From: an uncultured Saprospiraceae bacterium
Lineage (GTDB): Bacteria > Bacteroidota > Bacteroidia > Chitinophagales > Saprospiraceae
Assembly (NCBI GenBank): GCA_905480595.1
Contig: CAJQQY010000019.1
Coordinates: forward strand, 1-55,906
Length of the DNA: 55,906 nt
Direction: 5' to 3'
The translations under genes and the position numbers were made by a program. Shown here piece after piece: positions 27,203 to 34,742 of the stretch. Every line of letters begins with the position of its first letter. Within the stretch, counting starts at the first letter, position 1. The notes beneath the pieces are model-generated. The model did not search any database and had not been told where the DNA came from. It saw nothing but the letters and a program-made list of their open reading frames with translations.

Positions 27203-27883
27203 ATGGCAACTCCAAACATAAGTTTAACTGTTGATGCAATCGTTTTTGGTTACGAACCCAAAGAAGGATTATCCGTTCTTTTGGTCAAAAGAAAATATCC
27301 TCCCTTCAAAGGTCGATGGGCAATCCCTGGTGGATTCGTCAAAGAAAAAGAAAGTCTCGAACAAGCAGTCGAACGAGAACTCGAAGAAGAGACTGGTGTA
27401 AAAGTCAACTACCTTGAGCAATTATATTCTTTTGGAAATCCAAAACGTGATCCACGGAGTCGTATCGTTACGATTGCATATTATGGCTTGGTTCGTAGTG
27501 CTAATTTTGAATTATTTGCTGCAACTGATGCGGAAGATGCGCAATGGTTTCATTTGAGTGAACTACCCAAATTGGCTTTTGATCATCAAAAGATTTTGGA
27601 TTATGCCTTAGAGAGATTAAGGAGTAAGGTAGGGTATCAACCCATCGGTTTTAAGTTGTTAGATAAGAAATTTACGATGGAAGAAATTCATCATCTTTAT
27701 GAAGTAATCTATGGTCGAAAGCTTGATCGAAGAAATTTTAGAAAGAAATTTTTAAAGTTAGAAATACTAGAGGAACTAGAGGAAAAGTCAGGTGGAGGAC
27801 GTGGGAGACCTGGATCTTATTATCGATTTGATGAAAAAAAATATTTAGCATTAGAAAAGAAAGGAATGACCTTCGAAGTCTGA
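27203..27883 (+). CDS. nrtR: NrtR-type Nudix/winged-helix regulator of NAD+ metabolism
   Basis: 226 residues: Nudix domain (about 8-145) plus C-terminal winged helix (about 155-226, with GGGRGRPGSYYRFDEKKY as the wing). NrtR proteins are repressors that bind ADP-ribose-like ligands through the Nudix domain and release DNA. The Nudix box G-x5-E-x7-REUxEExGU is fully intact here (from GGFVKEKE to RELEEETGV), so ADP-ribose or nucleotide hydrolase activity is possible as well; many regulators of this family have lost it. It is followed by a terminator and then the NAD+ operon, and a shared palindrome lies at both promoters. Related bacteroidetal proteins can control sugar genes instead, but the neighbours here point to NAD+. 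Confidence 0.88.
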   Translation: MATPNISLTVDAIVFGYEPKEGLSVLLVKRKYPPFKGRWAIPGGFVKEKESLEQAVERELEEETGVKVNYLEQLYSFGNPKRDPRSRIVTIAYYGLVRSANFELFAATDAEDAQWFHLSELPKLAFDHQKILDYALERLRSKVGYQPIGFKLLDKKFTMEEIHHLYEVIYGRKLDRRNFRKKFLKLEILEELEEKSGGGRGRPGSYYRFDEKKYLALEKKGMTFEV

Positions 27884-27939
27884 TTCCCTGAGTTTTTTTT
27901 TAAATAATTCATAATCAGTTAGTTACGAGTCATTTTGAA

Positions 27940-27974
27940 CCCTTTTTGCTTTGTTTGGCAAAAAGGATTTTTTT
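27940..27974 (+). terminator. Terminator of nrtR
   Basis: CCTTTTTGC (27941-27949) pairs perfectly with GCAAAAAGG (27958-27966) and is followed by A and seven T. It makes nrtR a separate transcription unit from the operon that follows. Confidence 0.85.
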
Positions 27975-27987
27975 ATAAAATTATTTA

Positions 27988-28008
27988 TTTGTGTAAAAAG
28001 TACGCAAA
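27988..28008 (+). promoter_or_regulatory. NrtR-type operator 1 of the NAD+ operon
   Basis: TTTGTGTA-AAAAG-TACGCAAA: 8-bp half-sites that are complementary at 7 of 8 positions, separated by 5 bp. It lies just upstream of the -33 element and exactly 52 bp from operator 2, about five helical turns. Confidence 0.75.
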
Positions 28009-28011
28009 TAA

Positions 28012-28043
28012 TTTGCTTTTGAGATTTATTGCTTTTATGTTTG
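28012..28043 (+). promoter_or_regulatory. Promoter of the NAD+/ADP-ribose operon
   Basis: TTTG (28012-28015), 20-nt spacer, TATGTTTG (28036-28043): a full match to the Bacteroidota consensus TTTG-N19-21-TAnnTTTG. The start of transcription would be about 10 nt before the ATG at 28061. It is flanked by operator 1 and overlapped by operator 2. Confidence 0.8.
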
Positions 28044-28060
28044 TGTATAAATTACGCAAA
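28040..28060 (+). promoter_or_regulatory. NrtR-type operator 2, between -7 element and start codon
   Basis: TTTGTGTA-TAAAT-TACGCAAA, with half-sites identical to operator 1 and a different 5-bp spacer. It overlaps the last four bases of the -7 element and ends directly at the ATG (28061), a classical repression position. Confidence 0.78.
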
Positions 28061-28906
28061 ATGAAATATTTAAATCTAGATACAGAGTTCGCACCATTTG
28101 GAAAATCAATTGATTTTGAAAGTTTTGTTTTCAAAGGAGGCGAGCCACATATCAAAATATTGGAAGAGTTGATGAGTGAAGACGAGGTGACGATTACCAT
28201 TCGAATTCGAAGTTTTAATGATGTAGGAATGTTGTTGATTGCAACAGATGCTTTGCGAAGAATGGAAGTAGAAAACATTCATTTGGTTCTGCCATATTTT
28301 CCAGCGGCTCGTCAGGATCGAGTTATGGTTGTAGGCGAATCATTAAGCGTAAAAGTTTATGCAGATATTATCAATGCGCAAAATTATAAAAGTATAACGA
28401 TTCTTGATGCGCACTCAGAAGTGGCTCCGGCGTTGCTCAATCGAGTAGAAAATATTTCAAATCACAATTTTGTAACAGCGTGTTTACAAAATGAAAAAGA
28501 CTATGTTTTGATTTCACCAGATGGAGGAGCTTTGAAAAAAATATATAAGCTTTCTCAATTTTTAAATGGAGTTCCAGTTGTAGAATGTAGTAAAATACGA
28601 GATGTGAAAACTGGAAGATTAAGTGGGTTTAAAGTTTATGCGGAGGACTTAGAAGGAAAGACTTGCGTAATTGTGGATGACATTTGTGATGGAGGTGGAA
28701 CATTTTTAGGATTGGCAAAAGAACTAAAAGAAAAGAAATGTGGGAAGTTAATGTTGATTGTGACACATGGAATTTTTAGTAAAGGATTGGGGAAACTGAC
28801 GGAGATTTTTGATGAAGTTTTTTCAACTAACTCTTTTTCTGATTTTGAAAATACGCTTGGATTTAATCAGATTAAATTGAACGAAACTATTTTAAAAAAA
28901 CATTAA
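28061..28906 (+). CDS. Short PRPP-synthetase-like enzyme (ribose-phosphate or ADP-ribose pyrophosphokinase)
   Basis: 281 residues from the ATG at 28061, next to operator 2; upstream codons overlap the promoter. It has PRPP synthetase motifs: LPYFPAARQDR (ATP site, about residues 79-89), ILDAHSEV (metal-binding His), SPDGGALKK, and the ribose-phosphate loop VDDICDGGGT. It is shorter than housekeeping Prs (about 310-320) and has GGG in place of the usual TGG/TAG. Beside an NAMPT-like gene it could supply PRPP for nicotinamide salvage. Alternatively, as in the phage NARP1 pathway, it could be an Adps that pyrophosphorylates ADP-ribose. Sequence alone does not decide. It is the first gene of the operon; 1 nt separates it from the HAD gene. 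Confidence 0.85.
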   Translation: MKYLNLDTEFAPFGKSIDFESFVFKGGEPHIKILEELMSEDEVTITIRIRSFNDVGMLLIATDALRRMEVENIHLVLPYFPAARQDRVMVVGESLSVKVYADIINAQNYKSITILDAHSEVAPALLNRVENISNHNFVTACLQNEKDYVLISPDGGALKKIYKLSQFLNGVPVVECSKIRDVKTGRLSGFKVYAEDLEGKTCVIVDDICDGGGTFLGLAKELKEKKCGKLMLIVTHGIFSKGLGKLTEIFDEVFSTNSFSDFENTLGFNQIKLNETILKKH

Positions 28907-28907
28907 A

Positions 28908-29306
28908 ATGGATTTTTACCTAAAAAATGAAAACACCTTCGAGCGGCTATTCAAAGAATATAAAGTTTACAATAGTTTAGTAGTTGCCTTCGATTTTGAT
29001 AATACAGTTTATGATTTTCATCAAGTAGGATTAGATTTTAAAGATGTAATTAAATTGTTACAAAATTTGAAAAAGATCGGATGTTACTTGATTGTTTTTA
29101 CATCAACCGACGATGAGGATTTTGTAAAAAGATATTGCAAGGAAAAGGAAATTCCATTTGATGCGATTAACGAGAATCCTCCTTTTTTTAAATCTAAGTC
29201 ACGTAAAATTTATTACAACATTTTACTTGACGATAGGGCAGGACTTCGAGAAGCATATGATCATTTAGAAAAATTAATTCACCATTTAAAAAACACCAAC
29301 TCATGA
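28908..29306 (+). CDS. Small HAD-superfamily protein
   Basis: 132 residues, a minimal HAD fold without a cap domain. Motif I is VAFDFDNTVYDF (nucleophile and acid/base Asp), motif II VFTSTDD, and motif IV LLDDRAGL, with a Lys in SKSRKIYY before it. A phosphatase acting on a nucleotide, sugar phosphate or pyrophosphate is expected. It is locked between the PRPP-synthetase-like gene (1 nt gap) and the NAMPT-like gene (ATGA overlap), so it very likely acts on an intermediate or by-product of NAD+ salvage, or on ADP-ribose 1''- or 5-phosphates. The exact substrate is unknown. Confidence 0.82.
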   Translation: MDFYLKNENTFERLFKEYKVYNSLVVAFDFDNTVYDFHQVGLDFKDVIKLLQNLKKIGCYLIVFTSTDDEDFVKRYCKEKEIPFDAINENPPFFKSKSRKIYYNILLDDRAGLREAYDHLEKLIHHLKNTNS

Positions 29307-30787
29307 ATACTTTAAATTTAACAGACGGATACAAAGTAGATCATCGAACTCAATATCCAAAAGGAACAGAATTAGTTTATTCCAATTGGACACCTCGAAA
29401 AAGTAGAATTGATGGAGTAGACAAAGTGGTGTTTTTCGGCTTACAATATTTTATCAAAAAATATTTACAAGAAGAGTTCGACAAGAATTTTTTCCAAAAA
29501 CCAAAAGAAGAGGTCCTCAAAAAATATAGACGACGGATTAGCGCATATTTGGGGCCAGATGCAATTACCTACGAACACATCGAAGCATTACATGATTTAG
29601 GATATATGCCGGTGGAAATAAAAGCGTTGTCAGAAGGAATGTTGGTGCCGATGCGAATGCCAATGTTCACGATAAAAAATACATTGCCAGATTTTTTTTG
29701 GGTGACGAATTTTTTAGAAACGGTTTTGTCTTGTGTCATTTGGATGCCATGTACTAGTGCGACAATTAGTTTGCAATATCGAAAAGTTTTAGATCGATAC
29801 GCTGAACAAACTGGAGGAGACAAAGCATTCGTCGATTGGCAAGCACATGATTTTAGTTTTCGAGGAATGGCTGGATTGGAGGCAGCAATGATGAGTGGGG
29901 CAGGGCATTTGTTGAATTTTACGGGTACAGATACAATTCCTGCGATTGACTTTTTGGAAGATTATTATGGAGCAGATAGTGATAAAGAATTGGTTGGAGG
30001 AACTGTTCCTGCGACAGAACATTCTGTGATGTGCATGGGAATGGAGGATACTGAAATTAATACTTTTCGACGATTGATTAATGATGTTTACAAAACTGGA
30101 ATCGTCAGCATCGTTTCTGACACGTGGGATTTTTGGAAGGTTATAACAGTATATTTACAAGAGTTGAAAAATGAGATTTTAACTCGTGATGGAAAAGTAG
30201 TCATTCGACCTGATAGCGGTGATCCTGTGAAAATAATTTGTGGCGATCCAAACGCTGAGCCTGGAACGCCGGAATTTAAAGGAGCCGTGGAATGTCTTTG
30301 GGAAACCTTTGGAGGAACGATGACAAGCAAAGGTTATAAAATGTTGGACGATCACATCGGTTTGATTTATGGTGATAGCATCACGTTGGAAAGATGCGAA
30401 GCGATTTGTCGTCAACTGGAAGCGAAAGGATTTGCCAGTACGAATGTCGTTTTTGGAATCGGTTCTTACACTTATCAATATGTGACTAGAGATACTTTTG
30501 GTTTTGCCATGAAAGCAACTTATGGTGAGGTGAATGGTGAAGGTCGAGCGATTTTTAAAAACCCAAAAACGGATGATGGAACTAAAATTTCTGCAAAGGG
30601 ATTGATTCGTTTGGATGGCAATAAATTGGAAGTGACGACAATGACGGATGAGGTGACGATGGAAGAGGAGGCAGGTGGAATGTTAGAAGTAGTTTATCGA
30701 GATGGGGAGATTCTAAAGGAGGTGAAGTTGGAGGAGATTAGAAGTTTACTACGAAGACAAACGGAAATGGGATTAGTTGAAGTTTGA
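29303..30787 (+). CDS. Nicotinamide phosphoribosyltransferase-like enzyme (NAMPT family)
   Basis: 494 residues, same size as animal NAMPT. It joins nicotinamide to the activated ribose of PRPP, giving NMN. Recognisable sites: [20 protein letters not shown] (substrate region), [25 protein letters not shown] with the catalytic His, [25 protein letters not shown] (phosphate/ribose site) and [15 protein letters not shown] near the C-terminal active-site part. It is translationally coupled to the HAD gene (4-nt overlap). In phage NARP1 the homologous Namat uses ADP-ribose pyrophosphate and makes NAD+ in one step; a PRPP-synthetase-like partner next door makes that possible here. No NMN adenylyltransferase gene is seen in the island, which fits the one-step idea or reliance on the housekeeping enzyme. 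Confidence 0.9.
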   Translation: MNTLNLTDGYKVDHRTQYPKGTELVYSNWTPRKSRIDGVDKVVFFGLQYFIKKYLQEEFDKNFFQKPKEEVLKKYRRRISAYLGPDAITYEHIEALHDLGYMPVEIKALSEGMLVPMRMPMFTIKNTLPDFFWVTNFLETVLSCVIWMPCTSATISLQYRKVLDRYAEQTGGDKAFVDWQAHDFSFRGMAGLEAAMMSGAGHLLNFTGTDTIPAIDFLEDYYGADSDKELVGGTVPATEHSVMCMGMEDTEINTFRRLINDVYKTGIVSIVSDTWDFWKVITVYLQELKNEILTRDGKVVIRPDSGDPVKIICGDPNAEPGTPEFKGAVECLWETFGGTMTSKGYKMLDDHIGLIYGDSITLERCEAICRQLEAKGFASTNVVFGIGSYTYQYVTRDTFGFAMKATYGEVNGEGRAIFKNPKTDDGTKISAKGLIRLDGNKLEVTTMTDEVTMEEEAGGMLEVVYRDGEILKEVKLEEIRSLLRRQTEMGLVEV

Positions 30788-30807
30788 TTTTATTAATAAG
30801 AATAAAA

Positions 30808-31311
30808 ATGAAATTAAAATTAATAAAAGGAGACATTACCAAAATGCAAACCGATGCCATCGTCAATGCAGCTAACACCTCATTGTTAGGTGGTGGCGGA
30901 GTTGATGGAGCAATTCACAGAGCAGTAGGGAAACAAATTTTAGATGAATGCATTGAAATCAGAAATCGCCAAGGAGGATGTAAAGTCGGAGAAGCAGTTA
31001 TCACGAATGGAGGAAATCTTTTTGCAAAAAAAGTAATTCATACCGTCGGGCCACGCTGGAATGATAGTCAAACTAACGAAGGAACGAAATTGAAAAATTG
31101 TTATTTGAATAGTTTGAAATTAGCGGAGGCATATGGAATTTGTTCAATTGCGTTTCCAAATATCAGCACAGGAATCTATCGTTTTCCAAAACAGAAAGCT
31201 GCGGAAATTGCTATAAAAACAGTTAGTGAATTCAAAAGTGAAATAATTGAGGAAGTAGTTTTTGTTTGTTTTGATGAAGAGAATTTTAAGATTTATTCAA
31301 ATTTCTTTTGA
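30808..31311 (+). CDS. MacroD/YmdB-type macrodomain ADP-ribose hydrolase
   Basis: 167 residues from the ATG at 30808, 20 nt after the NAMPT-like stop. A complete stand-alone macrodomain: [16 protein letters not shown] (adenosine-site Asp and catalytic-loop Asn), [16 protein letters not shown] (diphosphate loop 1), [11 protein letters not shown], and [18 protein letters not shown] (loop 2, with G-x-Y-R-F-P). MacroD proteins cleave mono-ADP-ribose from acidic residues, from O-acetyl-ADP-ribose, and in some members from phosphorylated or nucleic-acid ends. Here it would release ADP-ribose that the preceding enzymes could recycle. A weak hairpin with a T8 run follows (about 31326-31352), so part of the transcription may stop here. 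Confidence 0.9.
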   Translation: MKLKLIKGDITKMQTDAIVNAANTSLLGGGGVDGAIHRAVGKQILDECIEIRNRQGGCKVGEAVITNGGNLFAKKVIHTVGPRWNDSQTNEGTKLKNCYLNSLKLAEAYGICSIAFPNISTGIYRFPKQKAAEIAIKTVSEFKSEIIEEVVFVCFDEENFKIYSNFF

Positions 31312-31352
31312 AGAGTTTGAGGAGTGATTTTCGCTCACTTTTATTTTTTTTC

Positions 31353-31466
31353 TTGATAAAAAAAACGAAACAAAAAATTCCAGAATATTGGATCGCTTCA
31401 ACTGCAAGGGTGAAAGATATTATTAAATTAGGGAATCAATTAAATAAAAAATATTTAGAATCATGA
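31353..31466 (+). CDS. Candidate 37-codon gene overlapping the NADAR start
   Basis: A TTG at 31353 opens a 37-codon frame that ends in TGA at 31464-31466, overlapping the NADAR ATG in the usual ATGA manner. The product is basic and looks protein-like (KQKIPEYWIASTARVKDIIK, then LGNQLNKKYLES). There is no ATG, so it may be a TTG-started small gene, a translational coupler for NADAR, or the 3' remnant of a decayed gene. I do not recognise it. Confidence 0.35.
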   Translation: MIKKTKQKIPEYWIASTARVKDIIKLGNQLNKKYLES

Positions 31467-32008
31467 AATATAATTTAGACTGGATCAAGCAAAAAGCTGA
31501 ATCCGAAGCATATGTCAAATACCTTTTCTTTTGGGGGCATCGACCTTCGGTAGATGGAACGATTACCGGAAGTTGCCTAAGTCAATGGTGGTTATGTAAA
31601 TTTGTCGTAGATGATATTTTATATGAATCTGCTGAACATTGGATGATGGCGGAAAAGGCAAGGCTATTTAAGGATGAGGAAATTTTGGAGAAAATAATTA
31701 ATTGTAAATCTCCAGCTGAAGCCAAAAAATTAGGGCGACAAGTTCGAAATTTTGATGATAAAAAGTGGAACGAGCACCGCTACGAAATAGTCAAACGAGG
31801 GAATCATTTTAAGTTTGAACAAAACTCAGATTTAAAAATGTTTTTACTTAATACTAATAATAGAGTCTTGGTAGAAGCAAGTCCTTATGATACAATTTGG
31901 GGAATTGGATTATCAAAAGATAGTCAAAAGGCACAGCACCCAAGTCAATGGCGAGGGTTGAACTTATTAGGATTTGCCTTGATGGAGGTGAGAGAGGAAT
32001 TAATTTAG
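31463..32008 (+). CDS. NADAR family (YbiA-like) N-glycosidase
   Basis: 181 residues spanning one NADAR domain. Signatures: FWGHRP near the start, SQWWLCKFVVDDILYESAEHWMMAEKARLF (30-60 region), AEAKKLGRQVRNFDDKKWNEHRYEIVKRGN, and the C-terminal SPYDTIWGIGL and NLLGFALMEVRE. Studied members cleave N-glycosidic bonds in riboflavin intermediates, and others remove ADP-ribose from guanine in nucleic acids as antitoxins of DarT1-type toxins. In this operon an ADP-ribose-guanosine hydrolase role is the more likely one. No DarT1-like toxin is adjacent. ATG at 31463 overlaps the small frame upstream. Confidence 0.9.
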   Translation: MKYNLDWIKQKAESEAYVKYLFFWGHRPSVDGTITGSCLSQWWLCKFVVDDILYESAEHWMMAEKARLFKDEEILEKIINCKSPAEAKKLGRQVRNFDDKKWNEHRYEIVKRGNHFKFEQNSDLKMFLLNTNNRVLVEASPYDTIWGIGLSKDSQKAQHPSQWRGLNLLGFALMEVREELI

Positions 32009-32018
32009 AATAACAAGA

Positions 32019-32051
32019 ACTCACAAGGTGACTCGAAGTCATCTTGTGAGT
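32019..32051 (+). promoter_or_regulatory. Strong hairpin between NADAR and PGDYG-like genes
   Basis: ACTCACAAG (32019-32027) pairs with 32043-32051, and TGACT pairs with AGTCA inside, with a single mismatch between. No T-run follows, so it is more likely an mRNA stability or attenuation element than a full terminator. Confidence 0.55.
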
Positions 32052-32148
32052 AAAGCAAAAAAGAGAGATTACAGACCATTTACTTTTTAATCATTTTTAA
32101 CATAAAAAAGTAAATCAATTTTTATAAAACAGACTAAAAAAACAGAGG

Positions 32149-32634
32149 ATGCATTCGCAAGACAAAATGAAGCAAATGGTTTTACCATTGCTAAAATCTA
32201 GAGGTCATACTTACCAGAAAATTAAAAAAGTTTTTGCTCGAAAGGCAAAAAATGTAGAACGAATTATCACTACAACTAGCGATGGAAGAGAAACTATTAA
32301 TAGTGCAAAACCTGGTGATTATATCGTTAAAAATCAAACTGGAGCAAGTGAAGAATATGTTTTGACTCCTTCAAAATTTCGAACAAGATATGTTTACAAA
32401 AAACGTTCAAAAGCTGGTTTTTCTGAATATGAACCAACAGGTCGAATTTATGCAATTGAAGTTAATAAACGATTGTTAAAAAAGTTTGGAGTAAAACTTA
32501 GGTTCTATTTTGAAGCAGATTGGGGAAGTAAAATGGTGGTAAAAGAAAAAGATTTTTTGGCTTGTCCAGTTGGTGGAGAGGAAGTTTATCGGATTGCTCG
32601 GAAGGAATTTTTTGAGACGTATCGAGCAGAATAA
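32149..32634 (+). CDS. PGDYG-like protein of unknown function
   Basis: 161 residues, basic. The N-terminus (KMKQMVLPLLKSRGHTYQKI) is helical. The centre holds KPGDYIVKNQTGASEEYVLT followed by PSKFRTRYVY, which resembles the PGDYG family (PGDY-V-N-x-G-x-x-E-x-Y-V-x-x-x-x-F-x-x-RY). No catalytic residues are recognised. These proteins often sit near NAD/ADP-ribose or nucleotide genes, but no function is established. Start ATG 32149; an ATG six codons later is an alternative. 140 nt (with a hairpin) separate it from NADAR; 18 nt lie before the next gene, so it is co-transcribed with the ADP-ribosylglycohydrolase. Confidence 0.65.
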   Translation: MHSQDKMKQMVLPLLKSRGHTYQKIKKVFARKAKNVERIITTTSDGRETINSAKPGDYIVKNQTGASEEYVLTPSKFRTRYVYKKRSKAGFSEYEPTGRIYAIEVNKRLLKKFGVKLRFYFEADWGSKMVVKEKDFLACPVGGEEVYRIARKEFFETYRAE

Positions 32635-32652
32635 TTTTAAAAAAAGAGTAAA

Positions 32653-33675
32653 ATGAACATTGAAAACTTGCTCATCGGAATTGCGATTGGAGATGCTTTT
32701 GGAGCAGGTGTAGAATTTCAAGATAGAGATTGGATTCGAGCAAATGTTGATTTTTCAAAATTTATAAATGCTCGGTCGAAGATTAAAATAGAGGAAGAGC
32801 GGAAGATAATTTTTACTCAAAACTATTCGTCTTGGTATTATACCGATGATACTGAAATGACGATTGGAGTGATCAAAGCACTTTTGTCAAAAGAAACTTT
32901 TCGCGAAAACCTATTAGTTGAAAAATGGAGAGAAGAATATCAAAATGGAATTTTAGAAAAAGGTTATGGACGAAATGGCCATGGCTCAATGAGTTGGTTT
33001 TTTAATGGCGAAAAAACAATAGAAGAAATTCGTGACTTCCAACGAGATCGGTTGAATCCCGGGAATGCTCCTGCGATGCGTTCCATTCCAATTGGCTTGG
33101 TTGAGGAAAAATTGATTAATGATTTTGCAGAAATAAATGCGAATGCAACCCATCCAAATATCAATGCAATTATTTCTAGTCAATGCATTGCGAGAGCAAC
33201 TGAGTATTTATTAATCAAAAAAGGGGATGCAAAAAATGTAATTCAATATTGTAAAAAACAAATTGAGTTGAATGATGAGTACAAAAAGTATTTTGACCAA
33301 ATTGAAGAACTGGGGAACTATGAAAATCTGACTAATACTGATTTTGAAATTTTGTGTGGCTCACAACCTATCTCCAAACCTTATTTTTTACCAGGTATAA
33401 AAGGTGTTCCTTCCGATTCCAAATTTACAACTGGAAGCGTTTTATTTATTTTAAAAAATAGTGAAACTGCATTTGATGCATTGCGTAAATCTATATTGTT
33501 GGGAGGAGATGTTGATTCGCTAGCATCAATTACAACTGGAATAATGGCAGGAAGAACTGGACTAGAAAGTATCCCAAAATTTATGTTAGATAATGTGGAA
33601 GGAATTCCTTATTTAAGACAAATCGCCAAAGCATTTGAAAAAAGTATCCTTAGAGAAAAACTGTGGTCAAGTTAA
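32653..33675 (+). CDS. ADP-ribosylglycohydrolase (DraG/ARH family)
   Basis: 340 residues, all-helical ARH fold. Removes ADP-ribose from modified side chains or related ADP-ribosyl compounds using two Mg ions. Metal-binding and family motifs: GIAIGDAFGAGVEF at the start, YYTDDTEMTIGVIKALL (about 66-82), GHGSMSWFF, GNAPAMRSIPIGL, THPNINAIISSQCIARATEY, and the C-terminal LLGGDVDSLASITTGIMAGR with the metal Asp residues (D-V-D-S in place of the common D-T-D-T). The active site therefore looks intact. It is the third ADP-ribose-releasing enzyme in the island, which fits a broad repair function. It is 18 nt downstream of the PGDYG-like gene. Confidence 0.92.
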   Translation: MNIENLLIGIAIGDAFGAGVEFQDRDWIRANVDFSKFINARSKIKIEEERKIIFTQNYSSWYYTDDTEMTIGVIKALLSKETFRENLLVEKWREEYQNGILEKGYGRNGHGSMSWFFNGEKTIEEIRDFQRDRLNPGNAPAMRSIPIGLVEEKLINDFAEINANATHPNINAIISSQCIARATEYLLIKKGDAKNVIQYCKKQIELNDEYKKYFDQIEELGNYENLTNTDFEILCGSQPISKPYFLPGIKGVPSDSKFTTGSVLFILKNSETAFDALRKSILLGGDVDSLASITTGIMAGRTGLESIPKFMLDNVEGIPYLRQIAKAFEKSILREKLWSS

Positions 33676-33764
33676 AATAGGAATTAAAAACGACCAAAGG
33701 AAGTGATAATTTCAATTTTAACTTGACTTAAATCACAGGGTTTTTCTAAGAAATAAAAAAGACA

Positions 33765-34400
33765 ATGAAGATCGAAAAATATAATTATCAACAAACCCAG
33801 TTGCCCACTCAAGGGAAACATATCATAGCCCAAAGTGACGATGAAACCATCACCGTTTACCAAGCTTATAACAATGCAATTGCAAATTTTGCAGTTGCCA
33901 ATCAAAAGTTTGGAGGCAACAGTTATTCATTTAGTCGGATGACCTGGATCAAGCCTAATTTTATGTGGATGATGTATCGAGCAGGTTGGGCGACGAAGGA
34001 AAATCAAGAACGAATTTTAGCCATCAAAATAAAACATGAAGGTTTTAATAAAATTCTTAGAGAGGCAGTTCATTCAAGTTTTCAAGGAAGCGTTTATAAA
34101 AGTCGTGAAGAGTGGAAAGCTAGATTGGTTACATCAAAAGTTCGTCTACAATGGGATCCAGATCACAATCCACGTGGAGGGAAATTAGAGAGAAAAGCAA
34201 TACAGTTAGGCATCCGAGGGGTGACGTTGCATCAATTAAATGAGGAATGGATAACGGAGATTTCAGATGTAACGGATTTTGTAAAAGAACAACATGCTTT
34301 TGCCAAAGGAGATTTTGCGCAGTTGAATGTACCTTTTGAAAGAGTTCAAGTTTATAAAGATCCAGCAATAATAAATAATCTTGGGTTGACTATAGAGTAA
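33765..34400 (+). CDS. DUF4291 domain protein
   Basis: 211 residues covering one DUF4291 domain. The hallmarks are VYQAYNNAIANFAV (about 31-44), FSRMTWIKPNFMWMMYRAGWATKENQERILAI (about 57-90), the W-P-D-H-x-P-x-G-x-K-L-E-R-K-A-I-Q-L-G-I-R-G segment (about 130-150) and an FAKGDFAQLNVPFERVY-like end. The function is not established. Strongly conserved Arg, Trp and His-Asp patches suggest an enzyme. Its place at the end of an ADP-ribose-processing operon suggests it acts on NAD+ or ADP-ribosylated targets, and it could even be a transferase rather than a hydrolase. The 89-nt gap upstream shows no clear promoter. Confidence 0.85.
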   Translation: MKIEKYNYQQTQLPTQGKHIIAQSDDETITVYQAYNNAIANFAVANQKFGGNSYSFSRMTWIKPNFMWMMYRAGWATKENQERILAIKIKHEGFNKILREAVHSSFQGSVYKSREEWKARLVTSKVRLQWDPDHNPRGGKLERKAIQLGIRGVTLHQLNEEWITEISDVTDFVKEQHAFAKGDFAQLNVPFERVQVYKDPAIINNLGLTIE

Positions 34401-34742
34401 TAGTTTTACAAAAAAAATAAACTAAAAAAGCAAAGTTTACAACTTTGACCTAATGTTCAAATGAGCAATAAGCCCTCCCTTGTTTTATCTTTTTCTATAA
34501 AACTTACAAAATAATAAACTCACTCGGGAACTTTTCCTTTCTACTAAAAGTTAGCACTTCTGTACATCATTAAATTAATAACAGATGAAATATTTTTTTT
34601 ATTAACCTACCACAATTGATACGTATTCACCAATTGAAGTAGGTGAATTACGATTACCATTTTTACAGTTTTTTTAGAGAAGAAGTATTGCACTTAATGG
34701 TCGCAATACTAAGGAATCTCGTATTTATTATTCGAAATATTT
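34401..34742. other. 342-nt region upstream of the tmRNA-like gene with two hairpins
   Basis: Two hairpins are present: CGTATTCACC with GGTGAATTACG (about 34621-34648, one bulge) and AGTATTGC with GCAATACT (34684-34691, 34703-34710, perfect 8 bp). They may end the DUF4291 transcript or regulate the RNA. Directly before the RNA is AATATTTG, one base off a -7 element but immediately adjacent to the mature 5' end, so the true promoter is not clear. Confidence 0.5.
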
